A stretch of 46,151 bases of DNA, taken from the NCBI GenBank assembly GCA_019115825.1, contig DXCV01000088.1, forward strand, positions 1 through 46,151. Direction: 5' to 3'. The stretch comes from Candidatus Bacteroides pullicola. GTDB taxonomy: Bacteria > Bacteroidota > Bacteroidia > Bacteroidales > Bacteroidaceae. The notes under the pieces are model-generated. The model searched no databases. It saw nothing but the letters and a program-made list of their open reading frames with translations, and was not told the DNA's origin. The stretch's first letter is position 1, and each line of letters begins with the position of its first letter. The translations under genes were made by a program, and so were the position numbers. This document shows, one piece after another, positions 1 through 6,224 of this stretch.

Positions 1-792
1 GTTCTGCCGCAGGCGTTTCACCTGGCGGGCCATCTCGTAGCCGCGCACCAAGGCGTTGTCGCTGTACTCGGGACGTTTCTCATCGAGACGGACGCCCTTT
101 CCCTCGGCCCAGTCGTCTATCTGCTTCCAGAGGGCGCGGCGTTCGTCGTCCAGGTCGCAGAGCTTGTCGGCCAGCTTCTTCCGTTCCTCGTCCGGCGTGG
201 ACTCGTTGGTGATGTCGGCGTGCAGCGAGGCATACAGCGGGGCAATCTCCTTGATGCGCTGGTAGACCTTCTTCAGTTCCGGCGTCAGGCTCTCTTCGGT
301 GACAATCTTCACGCCGGGCTGGCTGAGTTGGTCCACGTCCTTGCGCAGTTGCTGGATTTCGTCCAGGTTCTGCTCCATCTGGTCCTTCAATCCGTCTATC
401 TCGTCGGCGTGCGTGCCGCTTTCGTCCTCCAGGTAGCCGATGCGGGTGGCGATGTCCTCGTTGTCGGCCTTCAGTTCCTCGATGCGCCGTTGACGCTCCT
501 CGCGTTCCTTGGCCTGACTGTCGGCGGGCACGGTGACGGTGAGGAGTTCTTCCTCGGCGGTGGGGATGGTCTGTCCGGCGCGGATGGCCTGGGCTATCTT
601 GCTCAGGCAGTTCACCAGTTGCGTGAAGCGCGGATCGAAGGGGTTCGACACACCGTCCGCCCCCTGCTCCAGGTAGGCGGAGTAACGCTTCTTCACCGCG
701 TCCGATGCCAGGGCGCGGAACAGCCGGAGGCCGTCGGCATACGTGCGCCGTCGGTCTCCGAGCCATTGTTGCAGTTGTTCCTTGCGTTTCAT
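1..792 (-). CDS. Phage-element helical protein, 3' end cut by window edge
   Basis: The reading frame opens at an ATG at 792 and runs 264 codons to base 1 with no stop, so the C-terminus lies outside the window. The product is very hydrophilic. An N-terminal helical part begins MKRKEQLQQWLGDRRR, and a strongly coiled-coil stretch follows (about residues 95-150, rich in Glu, Asp, Lys and Leu). No signal peptide or membrane segment is visible. It sits downstream of capsid and tail-tube-like genes on the same strand, so a virion assembly role (chaperone, or the start of a tail component) is plausible but inferred from position only. I do not recognise the family. The start is supported by the AT-rich leader just upstream, typical for this phylum. 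Confidence 0.75.
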   Translation of the reverse strand, partial: MKRKEQLQQWLGDRRRTYADGLRLFRALASDAVKKRYSAYLEQGADGVSNPFDPRFTQLVNCLSKIAQAIRAGQTIPTAEEELLTVTVPADSQAKEREERQRRIEELKADNEDIATRIGYLEDESGTHADEIDGLKDQMEQNLDEIQQLRKDVDQLSQPGVKIVTEESLTPELKKVYQRIKEIAPLYASLHADITNESTPDEERKKLADKLCDLDDERRALWKQIDDWAEGKGVRLDEKRPEYSDNALVRGYEMARQVKRLRQN

Positions 793-816
793 ACTATACC
801 ATTTATATTATATGGA

Positions 817-1527
817 TTAGCCGCCCACTCCGGGAGAAGAAGACCAGGAGCCATCCTTCACGGCATCCACGTCGATGGGCGTCTCCAGGAAGACGGCCGA
901 ATAGTTGCTGTCCGCCGTGATGGTGAACGTGTGGCCGCGACGGTCGGCACGGGCCTGACCACCGGCGAACGCCACCGAAGTAGAGGCGGGCATCCCTTTC
1001 TGCCCGATCATCATCTGCTGGCCGTCCGAATCCTCGAAGATGTAGTAGCCCGGCGTGTTCTTCACCAAGGCGGCGAAGGCGTGGGCTTCCTTCATATTGC
1101 CGGGGAAGAAGGCGGTCAGCGTCTGGCGGTAGGAGATGCCGTCCGGCTCGCCCTGGGCTTCCACGTTGTAGCCCACGGTGGCATCCGTGCTGTAGAGGTA
1201 GAGCGGTGCCTTGACAGTCCCCTCGGCGGGGAAGGCGAACGTGCCGGAGGCGGTCACCAGTTCATCGTTGTCCGCCGCTTCATCCCACGTCGGCAGTTCG
1301 GGCACGGCCGACGGGGCATCGGCAGGCACGAAGATGAGATAGCCCTTGAAGCCACCCATATTGTTGCGACCCACGGGCCATTTCAGTGCGGCGAAGGCCG
1401 GTCCGGTGGCCATCAGGACATCGCCCGGCACCTGGCCGGACGTGCTGCCAGCCACCTCCGGCAGCAGGCAAAACGCTGCTGCCAGAACGGCGGCGACTAT
1501 ACAGAAAAGAAAGAGTTTCCGTTTCAT
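817..1527 (-). CDS. Putative tail-tube-like virion protein with N-terminal hydrophobic leader
   Basis: A 236-residue protein starting MKRKLFLFC. The first ~27 residues look like a signal peptide or anchor, which is odd for a virion protein. The rest is beta-rich. It has an N-terminal NNMGGFKGYLIFVPADA segment and a later block containing FEDSDGQQMMIG, a short spacer, FAGGQARADRRGHTFT and a YSAVFL strand. The same layout (NNMGG start, then D-x-x-G, GS/GQ, and D-x-x-G) recurs in the 148-residue protein at 3878-4324, so the two look paralogous. This pattern is what I would expect of tail-tube or neck proteins in Bacteroidetes phages, but that is inference. It lies directly downstream of the capsid gene. 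An in-frame upstream ATG (1563) would add 12 lysine-rich residues encoded by the AT-rich spacer and is less likely. Confidence 0.7.
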   Translation of the reverse strand: MKRKLFLFCIVAAVLAAAFCLLPEVAGSTSGQVPGDVLMATGPAFAALKWPVGRNNMGGFKGYLIFVPADAPSAVPELPTWDEAADNDELVTASGTFAFPAEGTVKAPLYLYSTDATVGYNVEAQGEPDGISYRQTLTAFFPGNMKEAHAFAALVKNTPGYYIFEDSDGQQMMIGQKGMPASTSVAFAGGQARADRRGHTFTITADSNYSAVFLETPIDVDAVKDGSWSSSPGVGG

Positions 1528-1573
1528 AGTTCCAGTTTTTAATTTATAATTCTTCATTTTCAATTCTTCATTA
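1528..1573 (-). repeat. AT-rich spacer, copy 1
   Basis: Read on the minus strand, this spacer has the form TTAATGAAGAATTGAAAATG followed by an ATTAAAAA-rich tract. It overlaps the stop of the capsid gene and leads into the next start codon. A near copy sits at 2858-2897 in the next intergenic gap. The two probably arose by duplication or serve as A/T-rich translation leaders, which replace Shine-Dalgarno sites in this phylum. Confidence 0.5.
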
Positions 1574-2857
1574 ACCCGCTGCCGTGTAAGCGGCTTCCTT
1601 GGCGGTGATTTCCCCGGCCTTCACTTCCACCTCGGTCAGGCTGGAGGGCTTGGTCTTGCCGCTCACGTCGGAGAACTCGATGGTGTACTTGCCGGGCGTG
1701 AGGCCGATGATATACTGGCCGCTGCCACGCTGGGCCGCCTTGCCCTGCACGTTCCACTTGCCTTGGCCGTCATCGCCGGTGATGGTCACCTGCACGCCAC
1801 CCGTCTTGCAGTAGTCGCCTGCCAGGTCGAGGGATTCGTTCTTTTGCTCATTCGTGCAGAAGACCTTCTCGTGCCAGTCGTTGATGCGGGTGTCGTAGCC
1901 GGACTGAAGCCAGAACTGCCATTCGTTGGGGTCTTCGTAGATGTCGCGGATCTGACAGAAGCGGGTGGCGGCCTGGGTGTTGAACGCCAAATCCATATTG
2001 CCCTTCTTCTGTAGAATCAGGCGGCTGCCACGGCCCAAGGCTTCGTGCGTGGCCACTTCCAGCGTCGGACAGAAGGCATCTTCGCGCAGCAGTTCAATCA
2101 TCCGCTGCATCGAGGGGTATTCCTGCATCTTCAACTTGTTGCGCAAGGCGGCCCGGGCGGCAATCAGCACGCTCTGGGCGCAAAGCAACTGCGGCACGCC
2201 GCTACGGCTGGAGCGCAGGTAGGTGTTGGTGTTGCCAATCCATTCCACCAGGTTCTCGTAGGCGGAGTAGTCCGTGTCACCGGTGGGCATCGCGAACTCG
2301 CCACTGACGGCGAAGTTGCCACGGGCGGCATTGACATCGCCGGCGGCAATCAGCAGGTCGGCCTTGGTGAAGAAACCGTCGAAGGCACCGGCGGGCGAAG
2401 TGGACTCCTCGTCGCGCTCGGCGTGAAACATCACATAGACCACGTCCTCGATGTGGCTGCGTACCAAGGCGTGGGCCACACGGACTTCCAGCGGGTGTCG
2501 CTTGGTGACGTTGCTCACCGGCTTTCCGCCCACGATGAGCAACTCGTTGTCGGTGTACACCTGGCTGTTCTCTTTCGTGATGCACACCACGTCCTTCGGT
2601 TCGATGGCCGACGGCTCGAAGGCCAACAGCTTGTCGAGGTTGCCGAAGGTCTTGCCCACCTTGTAGGACTGGGTGCCACCGGCATAGCGGCGTTCGTTGA
2701 TGCGGACGTGCTTGCCTTGCAGGTCCATCACGTTCAGACCCAGTGCGGCGGACACCTCTTGCAGCGTGGCGTAAGGCAGGGCACGCAGGGTCTTGTCATA
2801 AATCGTCATCGCTTCATTGAGCTTCTTGACGTCTATCAGTTTGGGAGATTCTGGCAT
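1571..2857 (-). CDS. Putative phage major capsid protein with C-terminal beta domain
   Basis: A 428-residue protein immediately downstream of a prohead protease-scaffold gene, the usual place for a major capsid protein. There is no signal peptide. Residues ~1-365 are a mixed alpha/beta body. Residues ~370-428 form a separate small beta domain (VQVTITGDDGQGKWNVQG, then GLTPGKYTIEFSD and EVEVKAGE) resembling carboxypeptidase-regulatory or PEGA-like Ig folds, often found as surface decorations on virion proteins. The capsid call rests on gene order and length, with only weak sequence recognition. The alternative is another abundant virion protein. The start ATG at 2857 follows an AT-rich leader with no competing upstream start. 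Confidence 0.65.
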   Translation of the reverse strand: MPESPKLIDVKKLNEAMTIYDKTLRALPYATLQEVSAALGLNVMDLQGKHVRINERRYAGGTQSYKVGKTFGNLDKLLAFEPSAIEPKDVVCITKENSQVYTDNELLIVGGKPVSNVTKRHPLEVRVAHALVRSHIEDVVYVMFHAERDEESTSPAGAFDGFFTKADLLIAAGDVNAARGNFAVSGEFAMPTGDTDYSAYENLVEWIGNTNTYLRSSRSGVPQLLCAQSVLIAARAALRNKLKMQEYPSMQRMIELLREDAFCPTLEVATHEALGRGSRLILQKKGNMDLAFNTQAATRFCQIRDIYEDPNEWQFWLQSGYDTRINDWHEKVFCTNEQKNESLDLAGDYCKTGGVQVTITGDDGQGKWNVQGKAAQRGSGQYIIGLTPGKYTIEFSDVSGKTKPSSLTEVEVKAGEITAKEAAYTAAG

Positions 2858-2897
2858 AGCTTTTAATTTTTAATTTTCAATTCTCAATTCTTCATTA
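2858..2897 (-). repeat. AT-rich spacer, copy 2
   Basis: The intergenic spacer between the protease and capsid genes. On the minus strand it begins TTAATGAAGAATTGAGAATT and continues with AAAATTAAAAATTAAAA, nearly repeating the spacer at 1528-1573. It begins at the TAA stop of the protease gene. Confidence 0.5.
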
Positions 2898-3821
2898 AAC
2901 CAACCCTTCCTCCTTCATACGGGCGGTTAAGGCGGCATAGTCCCTGGGATGCTTGTCGGCAAAGGCAGCCAAGTCTTCCTTGTCTTCTCCTTGCGGTTCG
3001 TTCTTGGGTGCCGGTCCGTGCTGCCCTTCATCGGGCTGGTTCTTCAGGTTCTGCACCTGTTCGGTCAGGGTGCTGATCTCGCCATCCTTCTTTGCGAGGT
3101 CGGCTTTCAGCGTGGTCACTTCGTCGTTCGCGGCCTGCAATTGCTGGTCGGCATCCGCTTTCTCGGCGGCCAGGCGGTCATTCTCGCCTTGCAAACGCTC
3201 CATTTCGGCATTGAGCGACTCCATCTGCTCTTCGGAGAGCTGGGTCGCCTCGGCCTTGTCCTCCCCGATGCCAAGAAAGGCGAGGACGGTCTTCCATTTT
3301 GCTTTCAAGTTCATAGCTGTGGGGTTTTGGCGGAGCAACGGAACAGCGGCATTATCCATTCCGACAGCCAGGCAGGCGGAAGTGTCGCGATCGTATAACC
3401 GCACAGCGTTGGCGTTGGCGGGGATATCCACGATGCTGGCTTCCATCAGTTCGCACTTCGTGACGGTCTCGCGGGTCTGCCCCGGCACCAGAAACTCCTT
3501 TTCGCCGGAAGTGGCCAGGATGCGAATCCCGATGCTGGCGGCGTTGAAAGTTCCAGCCTCGAACTTGGCGGCGATGGTCTGTGACAACTCGTCCACCTGG
3601 TCGAACACGGGTTCTGCGGACAACACGCCATCTTCCACCCGGATGTCTTTCCAGTGGCCGATGGCCTTGTAGGTGCCCCAATAGGGGCTTCCCTCATCGC
3701 GGAAGTGCATATACAGCAAAATCGGGTTCTTCGCGAAGGCGGAATAGTCGATGCCTTCGGTCAGGACCCGATAGCCGTATCGGTTCAGCGAGGAATCAGA
3801 AAGGATAATACGTTTGCTCAT
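2895..3821 (-). CDS. Prohead protease fused to coiled-coil scaffold
   Basis: A 308-residue fusion. Residues ~1-160 match the HK97-type prohead serine protease family: YMHF carries a candidate catalytic His, NAASIGI is the nucleophile-Ser block, and ELMEASIVDIPANANA is the family's C-terminal signature. Residues ~190-265 are a long coiled coil (ESLNAEMERLQGENDRLAAE and onward), then an acidic Pro/Gln-rich linker and a short basic/acidic tail. The coiled coil has the look of a capsid scaffold that the protease would cleave during maturation. The next gene is the putative capsid protein. The start codon at 3821 is the closing arm of a perfect 9-bp hairpin (3819-3846), described separately. Confidence 0.85.
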   Translation of the reverse strand: MSKRIILSDSSLNRYGYRVLTEGIDYSAFAKNPILLYMHFRDEGSPYWGTYKAIGHWKDIRVEDGVLSAEPVFDQVDELSQTIAAKFEAGTFNAASIGIRILATSGEKEFLVPGQTRETVTKCELMEASIVDIPANANAVRLYDRDTSACLAVGMDNAAVPLLRQNPTAMNLKAKWKTVLAFLGIGEDKAEATQLSEEQMESLNAEMERLQGENDRLAAEKADADQQLQAANDEVTTLKADLAKKDGEISTLTEQVQNLKNQPDEGQHGPAPKNEPQGEDKEDLAAFADKHPRDYAALTARMKEEGLV

Positions 3822-3846
3822 TGCACCAATTAATTACGGTGCAATG
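3819..3846 (-). promoter_or_regulatory. Perfect 9-bp hairpin/palindrome containing the protease start codon
   Basis: CATTGCACC and GGTGCAATG flank a 10-nt AT loop. On the minus-strand transcript the 3' arm ends with the ATG of the prohead protease gene, so folding would hide the initiation codon. The same DNA could instead be an operator. It shares the TTGCAC/GTGCAA core with the palindrome at 5018-5047. Confidence 0.6.
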
Positions 3847-3877
3847 TTACGACAGTATGCCTGTTCGGCAAACGACA

Positions 3878-4324
3878 CTATACCTTATATATTAATTGAG
3901 GATGCAGGCAGGTGGCTTCCAACTCCAAACGATAACCGGCCAAATCGGTCGGGGATTCCCCGGGTACTTCTTCGAAGGTGCCAGTCAGCGGAAATTCCTT
4001 CGAGCCGAGGATGCGGGTGCGCTGATTGGCATCGGTGTACTTCACCAGGCACCCATTCCGGCAACAATCTTGATAAAATGCCATATTTTCACCCTGATAG
4101 GTGTGAAAAGGCAACACAGTTCTGAACTGGTGGGTGTATTGAGTGCCGCCTTCGCTCTTTTCGGGCGGTGCTCCTGCCGTTGTCTGTTTGGTACTAATCG
4201 ATAGCGTATACCACGACTTCCCGGTCTTCAAGGCAATGCGGACTGCGCCATTGATGACGCTGAATGTATCTACTGATGTCACCGGCACCACTTCGCACCG
4301 GATCAAGCCTCCCATATTGTTCAT
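3878..4324 (-). CDS. Putative phage tail/neck protein, paralogue of the 817-1527 product
   Basis: A 148-residue beta-rich protein without signal peptide. It begins MNNMGGLIRCEVVPVTSVDT, and its C-terminal half carries VKYTDANQRTRILGSKEFPL followed by a TDLAGYRLELEATCLHP block. This is the same order of elements as in the larger tail-tube-like protein at 817-1527, though with little overall identity. It is the first structural gene before the protease, separated by 56 nt. A tail completion, neck or minor tube role is inferred from this similarity; the function is not established. Confidence 0.65.
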   Translation of the reverse strand: MNNMGGLIRCEVVPVTSVDTFSVINGAVRIALKTGKSWYTLSISTKQTTAGAPPEKSEGGTQYTHQFRTVLPFHTYQGENMAFYQDCCRNGCLVKYTDANQRTRILGSKEFPLTGTFEEVPGESPTDLAGYRLELEATCLHPQLIYKV

Positions 4325-4431
4325 AACCTTCTATTTTTCAATGATTTCACGATTTTGCATATATTTCTCCCTTCAAAAAGGACAAATCCATACACTTGCT
4401 GTCTGAATTTTTCTGGCAAATTTCATCTTTT

Positions 4432-4908
4432 TTACCGCCTATTCCTCGAATATTCGCGGATCTTCTCCTTCTTGCGCACCTTTCCCCGCCACCGATAGTA
4501 ATTCTTCAGAAAGGCATCTTCCGTCAGACTGTCGATTCCGTAGCGGTTCATAAAGAGATGGACGGCATCTTTGTATTCCATTCCGTCCACGTGCTTCTTG
4601 TGGTCAATGAAGTCGTGTGCCTCGGCCCACATCATCGTATCAATTTTCCGAATGAGGATGCGTTGGGAGCGTTGGCCCAGGTAATTGTAGTACTCCGGCC
4701 TTTTCCCGATGCTCCGCTCCGGCAGAACGATTTCCAGGTTCCCTTCATCCTTCTGCTGGTTGATGGGACGCTTCTCCAAAAGGTCGAAGATGAAGTGGTA
4801 CAAGTCCAGATGGTCGGGTAGGCGAATGGGGTCGTTCCGAAAGTCCCCATATTTCCCCACCATATATTCGCGTAAATGTTCCGGTATGTTGATTCGAGTA
4901 GTAATCAT
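4432..4908 (-). CDS. Conserved-looking phage-element protein of unknown function
   Basis: A 158-residue, highly charged, mostly helical protein starting MITTRINIPEHLREYMVGKY. The C-terminus is strongly basic (NYYRWRGKVRKKEKIRE), suggesting nucleic-acid contact. The start at 4908 is preferred over an upstream ATG at 4944, because a good promoter (-7 at 4932-4939) would place transcription start at about 4925, inside the longer version. It is the first gene after the repeat-rich spacer and precedes the structural genes, so a packaging or late-control role is possible. I recognise no domain. Confidence 0.75.
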   Translation of the reverse strand: MITTRINIPEHLREYMVGKYGDFRNDPIRLPDHLDLYHFIFDLLEKRPINQQKDEGNLEIVLPERSIGKRPEYYNYLGQRSQRILIRKIDTMMWAEAHDFIDHKKHVDGMEYKDAVHLFMNRYGIDSLTEDAFLKNYYRWRGKVRKKEKIREYSRNRR

Positions 4909-4931
4909 AGTGCAACGTATTGATTTACTTG

Positions 4932-4963
4932 CAAATATAGTCATTTGTAACTAGTTTGGCAAG
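4932..4963 (-). promoter_or_regulatory. Bacteroidetes-type promoter for the structural gene block
   Basis: On the minus strand: -33 CTTG (4960-4963), a 20-nt spacer, and -7 TATATTTG (4932-4939). It matches the phylum consensus and lies about 24 nt before the ATG at 4908. It probably drives the late/structural operon. Confidence 0.65.
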
Positions 4964-5337
4964 CGTTTCGCCGACAATTTCAAACCACAATCATCCGCGC
5001 CAGCTTACTCTTTGCGTACCAGTTGCACGAAATATTGTGCAACTGGTCGAATGAGGCCTTTCTTTTTCAAAACATTCTATCAATCAGTTATTTATCTGCG
5101 CACGATTTCCGTACTTTCCACGTACGTTTTCTCGAATTGCGTACAAACAGCCTTTTTCAGCAAAAAAGTGCAAATCGTACGGGATTCGTGCGCAAATCGT
5201 GCTCAAATCGTACGCTTATATTGTATTGATTTTCATTTTGTTAATAGCGTTTTTCCGTACGCCTGCACGGTTGCACGATTTTTAGATGTATTTTTTTAGG
5301 TAGTCATTTTTTTAAAAGAAAAAGAAGAATATTATAT

Positions 5338-5410
5338 ACCGCCCCCTGCCTGCGGCTAGCAGCACGGTTGTCCAATTTGTTATATGGACGAGGTTTGGGG
5401 GGGCGGGGGG
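5338..5410. other. G/C-run hairpin with G-rich strand
   Basis: ACCGCCCC at 5338-5345 can pair with the run of seven G, one C and six G at 5397-5410. An inner GTCCA/TGGAC pair also exists. The plus strand is G-quadruplex-prone. Function unknown. Confidence 0.35.
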
Positions 5411-5434
5411 AAAGGCGAAATCCGGGAGGGTGTG

Positions 5435-5502
5435 AAAAAAGTGTGCAGTCAAATAAGAATACCGCCGCCGATGACGCTTCGCGCCACCGACGGCCTGCAC
5501 AC
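5435..5502 (-). terminator. Intrinsic terminator with nested hairpin
   Basis: On the minus strand, directly after the stop of the 5503-5832 gene, GTGTGCAG pairs with CTGCACAC 46 nt later and is followed by TTTTTT. Inside the loop is a second GC-rich hairpin (CGC-GAA-GCG core). It would end the early/replication transcript before the repeat region. Confidence 0.6.
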
Positions 5503-5832
5503 TCAAAGGAGGTCTTCGGGAAAGAATGCTTGGCAAATGAACTCGTATTCGCGAGGCAGGGAACGGACGCCAACGGCCACGCAGATGCCTCGTGCGGCCA
5601 TCTCATACAGCCGCTGGTTGGTCAGACTGGCACCACGGAAATTGTAGTGGGCACAGAGAACGAAGTAGGCGGTTCCCAAGTCGATGTTGCGGATGTCCGA
5701 GGCGATGATCTTCTGCGCATCGCTGGGCACCCGGGCGAAACCGAGGCGGACGGCCAGCTTGGCCAACATCCGCTCCCGTTCGGCGGCATCGGGCGAAATA
5801 ACCACGAAAATTTTACATTCTTTTTTCAGCAT
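5503..5832 (-). CDS. Small phage-element protein, unknown function
   Basis: A 109-residue soluble alpha/beta protein (MLKKECKIFVVISPDAAERE...). The hydrophobic strand at the start (IFVVIS) and alternation of helices suggest a compact Rossmann-like or thioredoxin-size fold, with no catalytic motif I can name. It is the last gene of the primase transcript and is followed immediately by a terminator. A role in replication or host takeover is a guess from position. Confidence 0.65.
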   Translation of the reverse strand: MLKKECKIFVVISPDAAERERMLAKLAVRLGFARVPSDAQKIIASDIRNIDLGTAYFVLCAHYNFRGASLTNQRLYEMAARGICVAVGVRSLPREYEFICQAFFPEDLL

Positions 5833-5889
5833 ATTGTTGTATATCTCGTTGAAAATGTGTATCTTTACAGCATAATAAATTGGAGTATC

Positions 5890-6213
5890 CTACCCCTTAC
5901 GGGGATTCCAAACAGGCGGTGCCGGACGCGGCGGACGCATACCGATACCTCTCCGTACCCACTCCATATCATCTGTCAGTTGCAATAACCCTTTATACTT
6001 GTCCCACGGTTGTTCCATGATATAGATAGATACAATGTCACGAAATAGGGGGATGGACTTCGAGGCGCAGCGGTCGGCGATGCGGAATTGCTGTCCGTCG
6101 GGCAGTTCGTCACATATTAGCCAGACGGCATTGTAGAAGCGCATGAAGCGGTCGGGAGCTTTCTCGCGCAAGTCCAGCAGGCGGGTCATTATTTCTCCAT
6201 AGGTATCGGTCAT
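5890..6213 (-). CDS. Small phage-element protein downstream of primase
   Basis: A 107-residue, mostly helical, acidic N-terminus with a Pro/Arg-rich tail (RPPRPAPPVWNPRKG). No signal peptide or membrane segment. It starts 11 nt after the stop of the primase-helicase, so the two are co-transcribed and perhaps functionally linked. Not recognised. Confidence 0.65.
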   Translation of the reverse strand: MTDTYGEIMTRLLDLREKAPDRFMRFYNAVWLICDELPDGQQFRIADRCASKSIPLFRDIVSIYIMEQPWDKYKGLLQLTDDMEWVRRGIGMRPPRPAPPVWNPRKG

Positions 6214-6224
6214 AGCTCCTTTTA

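Larger units (their letters stand above)
4945..5502. promoter_or_regulatory. Repeat-rich non-coding spacer: palindrome and phased boxes
   Basis: No convincing gene lies in this ~560-nt stretch. It holds a perfect 11-bp palindrome (ACCAGTTGCAC at 5018-5028, GTGCAACTGGT at 5037-5047). It also holds three direct CAAATCGT boxes at 5171, 5193 and 5204 (spacings 22 and 11 bp, i.e. whole helical turns), plus inverted copies of the same box (CACGATTT at 5101 and 5275) and several CGTAC motifs. The layout resembles replication-initiator iterons or binding sites for a late-gene activator upstream of the 4932-4963 promoter. Confidence 0.55.

Noticed and set aside
220..1542. Long plus-strand open frame (440 codons) over the phage structural genes
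   Set aside because: It is the complement of the real minus-strand genes; its composition is typical of antisense frames in GC-rich coding DNA and it lacks any domain.
5160..5220. CRISPR array
   Set aside because: The repeats are only 8-11 bp and spaced by 11-22 bp; no 25-40 bp repeats with unique spacers and no cas genes occur in the window.
5012..5299. 95-codon plus-strand frame in the repeat-rich spacer
   Set aside because: Codons follow the CGTAC/AAATCG repeats; no leader, promoter or plausible protein character.
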